The notes under the pieces were generated by a model. That model was not told the origin of the DNA and made no database searches. It was given only the letters and a program-made list of their open reading frames with translations. The position numbers were made by a program, and so were the translations under genes. From Chloroflexota bacterium (GTDB taxonomy: Bacteria > Chloroflexota > Anaerolineae > 4572-78 > J111), in the NCBI GenBank assembly GCA_016860845.1, contig BOKF01000003.1:248001-312000 (forward strand): a stretch of 64,000 bases of DNA. Direction: 5' to 3'. Below are positions 33,009-41,383 of this stretch, in pieces. Every line of letters starts with the position of its first letter. Position 1 is the first letter of the stretch.

Positions 33009-33614
33009 ATGGTGAGCAAACAACAGCGCAGGCAGCGAAAACTACCAGCCTGGATCTGGGTTGCAGGGGGTAGCATCGTCTTGGCTTTCTGGGTAGTCAT
33101 GGTCTGGTTACTTTATCAAGGTGGCCAGGTACATGGGAAGGGGATGGAGAATAATATTGAAGGCGTGGTGATCTTCTCTAATCCTGGGCGAGCGCACTCT
33201 GAGGAAGCTATAGCGTACAATCAGGATGTGCCGGTGGGTGGGGAGCACAGCGCCATCTGGCTAAACTGCGGCATTTATGATCGACCTGTCTCCGAAGAAA
33301 ATGTTGTGCACTCCCTAGAGCATGGCGCTGTCTGGTTAGCCTACCGACCTGATCTACCTTCTGATCAGGTTGAGATTTTGCGTAACTTGACGCGTCAGCA
33401 GAACCGCCGCCTCAGAAATCCCTACGTAATTTTAGCGCCCAAAATAGGGCTGGATGTTCCCATCGTTGCGACAGCGTGGCAAGTCCAACTGAAATTAGAG
33501 AACGCTACGGATGAGCGGCTCGTTCAATTCTTACGCCAGTACTGGAAAGGCTTGTTCACACCAGAGCCTGAGAAAGATTGTACCGATGGCACAGGCCAGC
33601 CGATTGACGATTGA
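33009..33614 (+). CDS. DUF3105 membrane-anchored protein
   Basis: 201 residues: basic start, membrane helix (about 15-37), DUF3105 domain with NIEGVVIFSNPGRAHSEEAI, WLNCGIYDRP, VVHSLEHGAVWLAYRPDLPS and a C-terminal PEPEKDCTDGTGQP. Very similar to the DUF3105 half of the fusion at 17838, including two Cys that could form a disulfide. ATG 33009 follows a G-rich stretch. Co-directional with the DUF2752 gene two bases downstream. Confidence 0.9.
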   Translation: MVSKQQRRQRKLPAWIWVAGGSIVLAFWVVMVWLLYQGGQVHGKGMENNIEGVVIFSNPGRAHSEEAIAYNQDVPVGGEHSAIWLNCGIYDRPVSEENVVHSLEHGAVWLAYRPDLPSDQVEILRNLTRQQNRRLRNPYVILAPKIGLDVPIVATAWQVQLKLENATDERLVQFLRQYWKGLFTPEPEKDCTDGTGQPIDD

Positions 33615-33615
33615 A

Positions 33616-34140
33616 ATGCAAAATCAGGTATCCTGTTATTTGAAAACTTGTTGGCTTTCCGTATCATCTCTGCTACAGAGGACTATGCTAACCTCTTCAC
33701 TTATTTCTGCGTTATCCAGACCGATTTTGGCTCCGCTCTTGCGAAGCCGGGTCGTCTGCCTGGCCATTACAGGCGCAACAATCTTACAGTTGAGCCTGGT
33801 TATGGTAGGGCTGCCGAGTTGGCATTCCCCGGTGCATTATGTTTTTGGTCTGCCTGATCCGGGCTGTGGCCTATCGCGAGCTATCGTCGCCTTACTCCGG
33901 GGCGATTGGCAGATCTCCTTGACCTTTCACGCTTTTGCCCCACTTTTTGTGGTTGCTTTAACGCTCATTGCCATCACTGCGGTCCTCCCTGCCTGGCCGA
34001 GAGACAAAATTGCGGCTTGGGTCGAAGGAATAGAACGCCATACCGGTTTGACAGCAATTTTGCTCATAGGTTTGGTCGCCTATTGGTTGGCTCGTTTGTT
34101 AATCTTGCGGGCAGCATTTATTAACTTGATCGCCGGTTGA
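33616..34140 (+). CDS. DUF2752 membrane protein
   Basis: 174 residues from ATG 33616, one base after the previous stop; an earlier in-frame start inside the DUF3105 gene is less likely. Three or four membrane helices and the DUF2752 signature YVFGLPDPGCGLSRAIVALL...FHAFAP. The usual CPxCGLTR is DPGCGLSR here, so one Cys is missing. Function unknown; DUF2752 proteins are small bacterial membrane proteins. Translationally tied to DUF3105. Confidence 0.85.
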   Translation: MQNQVSCYLKTCWLSVSSLLQRTMLTSSLISALSRPILAPLLRSRVVCLAITGATILQLSLVMVGLPSWHSPVHYVFGLPDPGCGLSRAIVALLRGDWQISLTFHAFAPLFVVALTLIAITAVLPAWPRDKIAAWVEGIERHTGLTAILLIGLVAYWLARLLILRAAFINLIAG

Positions 34141-34197
34141 ATAAAGCAAGATGAGTTGACTCTCCTCATGGTCACTACCCTCGTTTCCTGGTCAGAT

Positions 34198-34233
34198 TTG
34201 ACAATTGGCTAACCTTTCTTACAATACGTAGGA
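34198..34233 (+). promoter_or_regulatory. Promoter and operator of blaI-M56
   Basis: TTGACA 34198-34203, 16 bases, TACAAT 34220-34225. The -10 lies in TCTTACAATACGTAGGA (34217-34233), the regulon palindrome with one mismatch in the arms, consistent with autoregulation. Confidence 0.75.
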
Positions 34234-34263
34234 GAGATTATAGAAGAAAAGGAGGTGGTTGTC

Positions 34264-34686
34264 ATGTCCCACGAAGTTCCCATTCAGTCCTTTAAGTTGG
34301 GTGAAAAAGGGCTAACCCACATCTTTGGCGAGCTGGAAGCCAAGCTTATGGAAGCCATTTGGGCCCTGGATGAGCCAAGTGTCCAGGATGTCATTGATTA
34401 CTTAGGCAGCAGCCTGAATTACAAAACGACCATGACCGTCCTGAACCGCCTGGTTGACAAAGGCGTGCTCCAGCGCCGCAAGGAAGGTCGAGCGTTTGTT
34501 TACACGCCGGTGGCCTCGCGTGATGAGCTGCTGGCCAGCGTCTTTGACCAGATGGTGCGGGGCATGTTTGGCGATGATTTTCGCCAGATTGCGCTGGTCC
34601 GAGTGATCGAGACGGTTGAGTCGCTTGACCCGCAGCTTCTTGATGATATGGTCAATCTGATCCGTCAAAAGAGAACCAGCCAATGA
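34264..34686 (+). CDS. blaI: BlaI/MecI/CopY-family winged-helix repressor
   Basis: 140 residues from ATG 34264 (GGAGG eight bases upstream). The winged helix is clear: LEAKLMEAIWALDEPSVQDVIDYL, NYKTTMTVLNRLVDKGVLQRR with the recognition helix, and EGRAFVYTPV. The C-terminal helices form the dimer domain. No extra Cys motif of CopY type is seen, so control is probably by cleavage by the M56 peptidase encoded directly downstream (ATGA overlap). It is the best candidate to bind the repeated TCTTACG-N3-CGTAAGA sites of this window. Confidence 0.93.
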   Translation: MSHEVPIQSFKLGEKGLTHIFGELEAKLMEAIWALDEPSVQDVIDYLGSSLNYKTTMTVLNRLVDKGVLQRRKEGRAFVYTPVASRDELLASVFDQMVRGMFGDDFRQIALVRVIETVESLDPQLLDDMVNLIRQKRTSQ

Positions 34687-35651
34687 GCCAACCCCATCGC
34701 CAGGCTAATCTTTACTTTTGGCTGTTAGTGGCTATCGCCCTGGGCTTGTTGAGCCTCAGCTTGGCGATGAGCTGGTCTTATGGGCAGCCGTGGCTGCAAG
34801 AATTGTGGCACATCTGCCAGGCTAAAGTCCAGGAGTTGGCCGCCTTTCTGCCCTTTGTCTGGTATCCGCTTATGCCAGGTCTCATGTTGCTGATCGTCAT
34901 TCGAGGTAGCCTGAGCCTGAGGCAACAACTACGGGCCACGCAACACCTCATCCGCCTTTTTTACCCCCTGCGCGAAACACCCCCTACTCGATTACAGGCC
35001 TTGTTGCCCGCCCATGGACTATCTATAGAGGATATTGTATTTCTCAATTTTGAGCCGGCGCATGCTTTCTCCCTGGGTTTCTGGCGGCCTCGGGTCTGGC
35101 TGACGGCCGGGCTAGTCAACCTGTTGACCGATGAGGAGTTGGCCACAGTTTTGGCGCATGAGGTCCACCATTGTCGCCAGCGTGACCCGCTCCGTTTGCT
35201 GATTGGCCGAACCCTGAAGTCGGCCTTTTTCTTCCTGCCCCTAGTCGCTCATTTAGCCGAGGTGGTCGAGTTACAGCAGGAAGTGGCCGCCGACCAGTCG
35301 GCGATCTTGCACGCGGGTAGCGATTTGCCACTACTCTGCACTCTCCAGAAATTGCTTAAACAAGGTGTTACTGGCGTGGTTCCCTCCACCGCCGCTTACA
35401 GCCCTTTCAACGTGACCGAAGCCCGTCTGCGGCGGCTGATCTATCCGGCCCAGCCGGGTCACTGGCGGGTGGTGGTGTCGGGTTGGCTGATTAACCTGGG
35501 GACGCTGGTCATCCTAAGTAGCCTCGCTTTTTTGCCGGCTCAAGCGCTGGCGAAACATCAGGAAACCAGTCATTGTGTGAGCGAAGCCGATATGACTGTC
35601 CAGACCGCTCCATCTTTGTCTGTGTTGGTTCAATCAAGCTCTCAGGTGTAA
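34683..35651 (+). CDS. M56-family (BlaR1-like) membrane metallopeptidase
   Basis: 322 residues. Membrane helices about 10-30 and 50-75, zinc site HEVHH in DEELATVLAHEVHHC, further helices near 190-210 and 265-290, then a short outer tail without a penicillin-binding domain. It overlaps blaI by four bases (ATGA), the standard arrangement of BlaI-BlaR1 pairs, so it should relay an envelope signal by cutting the repressor. Its signal is unknown. Closely related to the lone M56 protein at 11790. Confidence 0.92.
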   Translation: MSQPHRQANLYFWLLVAIALGLLSLSLAMSWSYGQPWLQELWHICQAKVQELAAFLPFVWYPLMPGLMLLIVIRGSLSLRQQLRATQHLIRLFYPLRETPPTRLQALLPAHGLSIEDIVFLNFEPAHAFSLGFWRPRVWLTAGLVNLLTDEELATVLAHEVHHCRQRDPLRLLIGRTLKSAFFFLPLVAHLAEVVELQQEVAADQSAILHAGSDLPLLCTLQKLLKQGVTGVVPSTAAYSPFNVTEARLRRLIYPAQPGHWRVVVSGWLINLGTLVILSSLAFLPAQALAKHQETSHCVSEADMTVQTAPSLSVLVQSSSQV

Positions 35652-35663
35652 TAGTTGTTGGCA

Positions 35664-35696
35664 AAAAATTTGCGCTCAAGCAGAGCGCAAATTTTT
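35664..35696 (+). terminator. Rho-independent terminator
   Basis: Perfect 13-base stem AAAAATTTGCGCT (35664-35676) and AGCGCAAATTTTT (35684-35696) with a 7-base loop; A-run and T-run make it usable from both strands. It ends the blaI-M56 transcript. Confidence 0.92.
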
Positions 35697-35724
35697 GGAT
35701 TTAAAGTCTTAATGACTGTAAGAA
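35695..35724 (+). promoter_or_regulatory. Probable promoter and operator of the TlpA-Rieske operon
   Basis: TCTTAATGACTGTAAGA (35707-35723) has the same 17-base length and arms (TCTTA/TAAGA) as the regulon operator. TTGGAT 35695-35700 and TAAGAA 35719-35724 with 18 bases between could be the promoter, overlapping the terminator end. Weaker than the other sites. Confidence 0.5.
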
Positions 35725-35796
35725 CATAAAATATCGAGGAAACAAAAGAAGTGGTCAACGTCAAAGCGGCAAGTAACTAAACAGGCGGCGAATGGG

Positions 35797-36525
35797 ATGG
35801 CTACGATGAATGACCAAATTATCGAAGAACGTCGCCGGACATCCTGGCTTATTTTGGGTGGTTGGTTGATCGTGGGCCTGGTGATGGGACTCCTGTTTCT
35901 GCCTAAACCGCCACTACTCCAAAATGGGGTCGAGACGGTTGCCCCAGAGACGGCTGCTTCCACCCTGGTGCGACCCGCCATAGGCGTCTCTCTGCCCCAA
36001 CCGTTGCCGCACCCAAACCTAACCGACACGGTCATCTTGAAAGTGGCTGCCCCCACCGGCACCTCTGTAGTTTTAAGCGACAGTGGGAAAAGTGATCCGG
36101 TCATAGGCCAACTGGCGCCTGATTTCACCCTGAAGACATTGGCGGGCGACCAGCTTACCTTATCCAGTCTGCGCGGCCAGCCGGTGCTGCTCAACTTCTG
36201 GGCGAGTTGGTGTCCACCCTGTCGGCTGGAAATGCCCGATCTGGTGCGGGTCTATGAAACTCGTCGGGCTGAGGGCCTGGTGATCCTGGGCGTCAATGTG
36301 ACCTTTCAAGACTCGACCTCGGGTGCGCAGGCGTTTGTTGATGAGTTCAAGATCACCTTTCCGACGTTGCTGGACGAAACCGGCCGGGTGACCACAGACC
36401 TGTACCGGGTACGCGGCCTGCCAACCAGCGTTTTTATCAATCCAAAGGGTCTTATCACCCGCATCAACCTCGATCCGATGACGAGTGGACAGATGGATGA
36501 GTTTATCGGAGAGATTGTGGAGTAA
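35797..36525 (+). CDS. TlpA/ResA-type thioredoxin
   Basis: 242 residues: membrane helix (about 16-36), a longer than usual linker (to about 100), then a redoxin with DFTLKTLAGDQLTLSSLRGQ, active site NFWASWCPPCRLEMP and YRVRGLPTSVFINPKG. First gene of an operon with a Rieske protein, a DsbA-like protein and a response regulator. Likely reduces extracytoplasmic disulfides for redox-cofactor proteins. Third TlpA-like gene of the window. Confidence 0.92.
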   Translation: MATMNDQIIEERRRTSWLILGGWLIVGLVMGLLFLPKPPLLQNGVETVAPETAASTLVRPAIGVSLPQPLPHPNLTDTVILKVAAPTGTSVVLSDSGKSDPVIGQLAPDFTLKTLAGDQLTLSSLRGQPVLLNFWASWCPPCRLEMPDLVRVYETRRAEGLVILGVNVTFQDSTSGAQAFVDEFKITFPTLLDETGRVTTDLYRVRGLPTSVFINPKGLITRINLDPMTSGQMDEFIGEIVE

Positions 36526-36584
36526 CGTTTAATAGGGGGGCGCTACGTCCAAGTGAGTGATAGCGTAAAGAAGGAGATTGACTT

Positions 36585-37550
36585 ATGGCTAAGAGAACCC
36601 CCGAAGAAATCAGAGCACAACGCGAGGCTTTTCTGGCGGCCAAAGCGGCCAGAGCCGCCGGGCTGTCCACGCCGGCCCCACCTGCCCTGGCGGAAAAACC
36701 GGCTGAGCCAGCCCCGGCTCAACCCCATGTTGAGCCGTTGGCCGCGGCGAACAAACCCCAACTGGCTGAAAAGAAACGAACTCCCGAAGAAATCAGGGCG
36801 CAACGCGAGGCTTTTCTGGCGGCCAAAGCGGCCAGAACTGCGGGAAAGGTCGATAGAACGACCACTCCGGCCCCGCCTGCGTCGGTGGGAAAACCGGCTG
36901 AATCAATTCCGACTCAACCGCCTGTGGCCAGGTCGGTTGAAGTGGACAAACCCAAGCTTACTCCGAAACCGGCTCTGGCCGAGGCAGTCCCAGCCCGCGC
37001 CGCCGACGCCACGATGACCCGGCGAGAATTTCTCAATTACGCCTGGTTGGCCTCCATCGCCCTGTTTGCGTGTGAAACCGTGGGCCTCAGTCTATGGTTC
37101 GCCTTTCCCAATTTCAGGGCCGGCCAGTTTGGCGGTGAGTTTGCCATTGGCGCAGCGGTAGAGGTCTTGCCTGAGGTGAATACCAGTCCCAAGGCTTACA
37201 CTGACGGTAAGTTCTGGCTGGCGAACCTCGATACGCAAAATCGCCAGGGCGAGCCGAGAAATGGCATTTTGGTCCTTTACAAAGTATGCACCCACCTGGG
37301 TTGCTTGTATGACTGGGTACGGATAACGGATCGCTTTGAGTGTCCCTGTCACGGTTCTAAATTTGAGTTGACGGGCGACTACATTTCTGGCCCAGCCCGG
37401 CGTAGCCTGGACCGCTTTGTCATTCGGGCCATCTCACCCGATGGGTCTATCAAGGAAACCGACGCCGCGGGCAACCCTTTGGTGATTAGTGGCGATGAAC
37501 AGTTAGTTATTGACACAGGCAAAAGAATTCTAGGCCAGCCTGTGGTCTGA
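36585..37550 (+). CDS. Rieske [2Fe-2S] protein with duplicated N-terminal segment and Tat-like anchor
   Basis: 321 residues. Residues 4-26 and 65-87 are near-identical copies of RTPEEIRAQREAFLAAKAAR and its flank, in a long Ala/Pro-rich cytoplasmic region. TRREFL (145-150) before a hydrophobic helix looks like a twin-arginine signal anchor, as Rieske proteins use. The cluster site is complete: CTHLGC (C235, H237, C240) and CPCHGS (C253, C255, H256). It would carry electrons outside the membrane. No cytochrome b gene is nearby, so it may serve a complex encoded elsewhere or an unusual one. Confidence 0.93.
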   Translation: MAKRTPEEIRAQREAFLAAKAARAAGLSTPAPPALAEKPAEPAPAQPHVEPLAAANKPQLAEKKRTPEEIRAQREAFLAAKAARTAGKVDRTTTPAPPASVGKPAESIPTQPPVARSVEVDKPKLTPKPALAEAVPARAADATMTRREFLNYAWLASIALFACETVGLSLWFAFPNFRAGQFGGEFAIGAAVEVLPEVNTSPKAYTDGKFWLANLDTQNRQGEPRNGILVLYKVCTHLGCLYDWVRITDRFECPCHGSKFELTGDYISGPARRSLDRFVIRAISPDGSIKETDAAGNPLVISGDEQLVIDTGKRILGQPVV

Positions 37551-37600
37551 AACTACAAAAAGTGATGTTTTGGTCACTGTAACCAAGAAAGGATTTTGAG

Positions 37601-38452
37601 ATGACAGTTGAAGAAAAAGATTTTTCCCCGACTCACCTAAAAACTCTGGCAGGCGAACCGGAAACTTTGCCCGGTGAGCCTGAGCCTCCCCCTTCAGGCC
37701 CTGGCAGCCTGGCAATGGTTCCGCCTCTCGCAACTAACAATCTGAGCGAAATCCGAACCCACTCCTGGCCCTATTTTGTCGCCGGGATGGTCGTGGCCGT
37801 GCTGGCCGTAGCGTTAGGAGTGGGGTTAGGCTACCTGGCCCGGCCGGCCCTGGATGGAACGACACCAGGAGTAGCGGTGACTGCCAAGTCGCCGGTCAAT
37901 CTGGTCGAAGATTTAGTACAGACGGGTGGCCACAGCAAAGGGTCGCCGGACGCGCCGGTGGTCATGGTCGAATACAGTGATTTTCAGTGCCCCTACTGCG
38001 GACGTCACGCCCAGGAAGTTGCGCCTCGGCTGGAGGGGACCTATATCAAGAACGACCAGATGCGTTTTGTGTACAAACATTTCATCGTCAAAGGACCAGA
38101 CTCGGTTGCGGCGGCTCTGGCTGCCGAGTGCGCCGGCGAGCAGAACAAATTCTGGGAATACCACGATTTGCTGTTTGCCAGGGCCGGGCAAGTTATTTTT
38201 AACGCCGATAACCTGAAAGCCTTTGCGGCCGAGTTAGGCCTGGATGTGGCCGCCTTCAACCCGTGCTTTGACTCGCAGAAATATCTGAACGTGGTGGAGG
38301 CTAACTCAACCGAAGCCAAGCAGTTAGGCATTCGGGGCACGCCCGGCTTTTTCGTCAACGATACGCCAGTGGCCGGAGCAGAGTCCCTGGAGTATTTTCA
38401 ACAATTGATTGAGGAAAAGTTGGTGGCTCTCAGCCAGCCGACCGGAAGTTGA
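37601..38452 (+). CDS. DsbA-like thioredoxin, membrane anchored
   Basis: 283 residues: cytoplasmic Pro/Glu-rich start, membrane helix (about 58-82), then a DsbA-type domain with YSDFQCPYCGRHAQE (CPYC site) and LGIRGTPGFFVND. Its thioredoxin part is closely similar to that of the DsbA-DUF3105 fusion at 17838 but no DUF3105 follows. It would oxidise or isomerise exported proteins. 18 bases separate it from the response regulator gene. Confidence 0.92.
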   Translation: MTVEEKDFSPTHLKTLAGEPETLPGEPEPPPSGPGSLAMVPPLATNNLSEIRTHSWPYFVAGMVVAVLAVALGVGLGYLARPALDGTTPGVAVTAKSPVNLVEDLVQTGGHSKGSPDAPVVMVEYSDFQCPYCGRHAQEVAPRLEGTYIKNDQMRFVYKHFIVKGPDSVAAALAAECAGEQNKFWEYHDLLFARAGQVIFNADNLKAFAAELGLDVAAFNPCFDSQKYLNVVEANSTEAKQLGIRGTPGFFVNDTPVAGAESLEYFQQLIEEKLVALSQPTGS

Positions 38453-38470
38453 ACAGCTAAAAGACCGAAA

Positions 38471-39166
38471 GTGAAACCTGCAACGATCCTCGTCGTGGAC
38501 GACGAACAGAGTCTCTTAAATATTGTCACCGCTTATCTGCGGGCGGAGGGGTATACCGTGCATACGGCGATGGACGGGCCGGGTGGCCTCAAAGCAGCCC
38601 GTACTTTCAAGCCGGATTTGATTGTCCTCGATATTATGCTGCCGGGCATGGATGGCCTCGAACTGCTGCAACACCTTCGCCGCGAGTCGAATGTGTATGT
38701 TATCATGCTCACAGCCAGAGCGGAGGAGACGGATAAAGTTATTGGCTTGTCGGTCGGGGCGGATGATTACTTGACCAAACCCTTTAGCGCCCGTGAGTTA
38801 GTGGCCCGCGTGAAGGCGGCGCTGCGGCGCTATGGTCAAAGCGGTGCGAGTGTGGAGTCCAACGTTCTAACCTTCCGGCGATTGAGAATTGACGTTGGAG
38901 CGCGCCAAGTATGGAAAGATGACCAGCCAATTGACCTCACGGCCATCGAATTTGACCTGCTGCATGCTTTAGCCGAGTATCGAGGCCGGGTATTGAGCCG
39001 GGAGCAATTGCTAGAGCGGGTCTGGGGGCACGATTTTTACGGCGAAGAGCGGGTGGTGGATGTTCACCTGGGCCATATTCGCAAGAAAATTGAAGCTGAT
39101 CCGGCCAACCCTGACCTCATCATTACCGTGCGGGGGGTGGGGTATCGTTTTGAGGACGAGCCGTGA
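38471..39166 (+). CDS. OmpR/PhoB-family response regulator
   Basis: 231 residues from GTG 38471. Receiver domain with the acid pair Asp10-Asp11, phospho-acceptor Asp54 (VLDIMLPGMDG), Thr81 and Lys103 (LTKPFSAREL), then an OmpR winged helix (LTAIEFDLLHALAEYRGRVLSREQLLERVWG...VDVHLGHIRKKIE). No kinase gene is next to it; the lone Met-rich-loop kinase at 10531 is a possible partner (inference). Co-transcribed with TlpA, Rieske and DsbA genes. Confidence 0.95.
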   Translation: MKPATILVVDDEQSLLNIVTAYLRAEGYTVHTAMDGPGGLKAARTFKPDLIVLDIMLPGMDGLELLQHLRRESNVYVIMLTARAEETDKVIGLSVGADDYLTKPFSARELVARVKAALRRYGQSGASVESNVLTFRRLRIDVGARQVWKDDQPIDLTAIEFDLLHALAEYRGRVLSREQLLERVWGHDFYGEERVVDVHLGHIRKKIEADPANPDLIITVRGVGYRFEDEP

Positions 39167-39214
39167 TGAAAGCGAAATGTTAGCAAGTAGTACGGTCACC
39201 ACTCACCTGCGGAA

Positions 39215-39250
39215 TTGACAGGCAAAGCAACTATCTTATAATCCGTAAGA
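39215..39250 (+). promoter_or_regulatory. Promoter and BlaI-type operator of the YtkA-like gene
   Basis: TTGACA 39215-39220, 16 bases, TATAAT 39237-39242: a consensus promoter. TCTTATAATCCGTAAGA (39234-39250) overlaps the -10. Confidence 0.75.
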
Positions 39251-39319
39251 GTTCATATGGCGGATGTGAGCGCCTCATGAAGCTCATTCACCCAACATTT
39301 TTCACTGAGGAGCACAAAG

Positions 39320-39712
39320 ATGCGGTCAATTTTCTTAGTCATCTTCCTGTTAGCCGGATTAACCCTTCTCGCTGCCTGTGGCGGTGCGGCGGCCCCATCG
39401 CCGACCCCAGCCCAAGCTGGCCCAAAAATTTCGCTGACCACCAATCCCGACCCGCCGAGGAGTGGCGAAGTTGAACTGATGGTGAGGGTCGACGACGCTA
39501 ACGGCCAACCAATCCTTGATGCCGATGTGTTCATTTTTGCCGATCATACCGAGATGAAGGGCATGAATATGAACGGGAGAGCCACTCCTCAGGGCGGCGG
39601 GCGCTACGCTATCGCGGCCAATTTTGGCATGGGGGGACCGTGGAAAGTGACTGTTCAGGTAAAGAAAGCGCCGCTCGATGTGACAGAAGAGTTTAATCTG
39701 GAATTTCAGTAG
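39320..39712 (+). CDS. YtkA-like lipoprotein
   Basis: 130 residues. Signal peptide with lipobox LLAAC, short linker, then a YtkA-like beta-sandwich: LTTNPDPPRSGEVELMVRVDD, DADVFIFADHTEMKGMNMNG and GRYAIAANFGMGGPWKVTVQV. The HTEMKGMNMNG segment offers His and Met ligands and is typical of this copper-associated family. It has its own regulated promoter and a downstream hairpin, so it is probably monocistronic. Confidence 0.85.
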   Translation: MRSIFLVIFLLAGLTLLAACGGAAAPSPTPAQAGPKISLTTNPDPPRSGEVELMVRVDDANGQPILDADVFIFADHTEMKGMNMNGRATPQGGGRYAIAANFGMGGPWKVTVQVKKAPLDVTEEFNLEFQ

Positions 39713-39715
39713 AAA

Positions 39716-39749
39716 GAGCAGGCGCTCGAACTTGGTCCTGCGCCTGCTC
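39716..39749. terminator. Hairpin between convergent genes
   Basis: Perfect ten-base arms GAGCAGGCGC (39716-39725) and GCGCCTGCTC (39740-39749). It separates the YtkA-like gene from the convergent lipoprotein gene; no clear T-run on the plus strand. Confidence 0.6.
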
Positions 39750-39786
39750 AGAAGTTTATCAGGTGACAACAGTGATGAGTGGCATC

Positions 39787-40443
39787 CTATCTGCCGGCAA
39801 ATTGTGGCCCCAAGGCCGTTTGCAGTGCGGCAATGGTGGTCTGGTTGTCGCCAACATACAACACAATCAACTTGCCTGTTTTGTAAAAATGGGGCGCTGC
39901 CACCCACGTCACCATACTGGTACCGATTGACCCACCGTCCGGTGAAACGGTGGCGGCTTCTGCCTCGGCAGTTGTAGCGTCAGTATACTCAAAGACCTGT
40001 ACATCCTCCCCGTTGACCTTAATGACCTGGCCTTTGACTGAAAAGAAAGGCTGTGACACCTCTTCGGCCGGCTCGACAGTGGCTCCGGCAGTGCGAAGTT
40101 GATCGATCAGGCTCACATAATCGGTGATCGGTCCGCCGGGCGAGACGATGGGGGTCTCCAACTCGCTCGGTTCATCGCTCTCTGGTTCAGAAGTCGGCTC
40201 AGTCGGTGGCGTAGCGGTTAGCTGTAGATCATCAGTTTTATGCACCTGCGGCTGAGATGCGGTCAGCGTTGGCTCAACGGGCGGCGCAGTAGAGGTGGGG
40301 GGCGCATTGCTGTCACGATTTTGGGGCTGAATCGTGATTGGCTCACCCGGCGATGCGGTTGAGGTTGGTTGCCCACCGCACCCGCTGAACAGTCCGGTCA
40401 CGAGAAATAGACAGGCCAGTGAGAAAAATAAGTGACGGTTCAT
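39787..40443 (-). CDS. Lipoprotein of unknown function
   Basis: 218 residues. Signal peptide with lipobox LFSGC, a long Thr/Pro/Glu linker (about 25-105), then a compact domain (about 108-218) with LIDQLRTAGATVEPAEEV, FSVKGQVIKVNGEDVQVFEY and FYKTGKLIVLYVGD followed by a helix TIAALQTALGPQFAG. I recognise no family with certainty. Transcribed away from the DUF2085 gene. Confidence 0.7.
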   Translation of the reverse strand: MNRHLFFSLACLFLVTGLFSGCGGQPTSTASPGEPITIQPQNRDSNAPPTSTAPPVEPTLTASQPQVHKTDDLQLTATPPTEPTSEPESDEPSELETPIVSPGGPITDYVSLIDQLRTAGATVEPAEEVSQPFFSVKGQVIKVNGEDVQVFEYTDATTAEAEAATVSPDGGSIGTSMVTWVAAPHFYKTGKLIVLYVGDNQTTIAALQTALGPQFAGR

Positions 40444-40556
40444 CTATCTCCATCTCTCTCTTTTGATGTTTCAGTATATCATCCACTGTCTGGCTGTCAT
40501 GACGCTTGCTGGGGGCTAAAAGTTCCTGGACTGTGGATGTGGACGGAGCGTAGCTA

Positions 40557-41324
40557 ATGACAACTCCAGTTTCACCCTCACTATCCGCTCGCCAGCGGAC
40601 CATGGCCACTGCGCTAAACCGAGGCATAGTTGGCTTCCTGCGCCATTGGTTGTTGATTTTCAACCTGCTTTGGGGCATTTACGTCACTTTGCCCTGGTTA
40701 GCGCCAGTCTTAATGGCAACCGGCTCTGAACGCGCCGGCCGCGCCATTTATCTGATCTACAGTACCCAGTGCCATCAACTGCCCCAACGCTCCTTTTTCC
40801 TCTTCGGCTCCAAGCCCATGTATTCCCTGGCCGAGGTTCAAGCCGCCTGGCGAAACACCAACAACCCCCTTATCCTGCGCCAGTTTATTGGCAACCCAGA
40901 GATGGGTTGGAAGGTAGCCTGGTCTGATCGGATGACTTCGATGTACACCTCCATCTTTGTCGCCGGTTTGCTCTTTGCCCTGCTGCGCCGGCGGCTTAGG
41001 CCACTGCCGGTCTGGGCTGTTCCGCTGTTCATCTTGCCGCTGGCGCTCGACGGCGTCACCCATATGGCCAGCGACCTGGCCGGAATTGGCAACGGCTTTC
41101 GCGACTCAAACGCCTGGTTGGCCGCCCTCACCGGCAATGTGCTGCCAGCCTGGTTCTATGCCGGAGACGCACTAGGGTCTTTCAATTCCTGGATGCGCCT
41201 CCTCACCGGCGTGCTGCTGGGGGTGGGTGTGGTCTGGTTTGTTTATCCCCATTTTGAGCAATTTATGCGTGATGAGGCCGATAGAGTAGAGGCGAAATTA
41301 CGGCGTACCGGCATGATTGCCTGA
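40557..41324 (+). CDS. DUF2085 membrane protein
   Basis: 255 residues, five or so membrane helices. The DUF2085 hallmark is YSTQCHQLPQRSFFLFG, with a later FRDSNAWLAALTGNVLP. DUF2085 proteins are predicted membrane proteins of unknown function. 59 bases upstream of a ccmF-like gene, so possibly co-expressed with cytochrome c maturation. Confidence 0.88.
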   Translation: MTTPVSPSLSARQRTMATALNRGIVGFLRHWLLIFNLLWGIYVTLPWLAPVLMATGSERAGRAIYLIYSTQCHQLPQRSFFLFGSKPMYSLAEVQAAWRNTNNPLILRQFIGNPEMGWKVAWSDRMTSMYTSIFVAGLLFALLRRRLRPLPVWAVPLFILPLALDGVTHMASDLAGIGNGFRDSNAWLAALTGNVLPAWFYAGDALGSFNSWMRLLTGVLLGVGVVWFVYPHFEQFMRDEADRVEAKLRRTGMIA

Positions 41325-41383
41325 GCCACAGAACTTGCTGTCACTTGCAAACAAACACGGTTGAATAGATTGGAGGTCATTTT

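Noticed and set aside
33511..33615. Longer N-terminus for the DUF2752 protein
   Set aside because: It would overlap the DUF3105 gene by about 100 bases; ATG 33616 fits directly after the stop.
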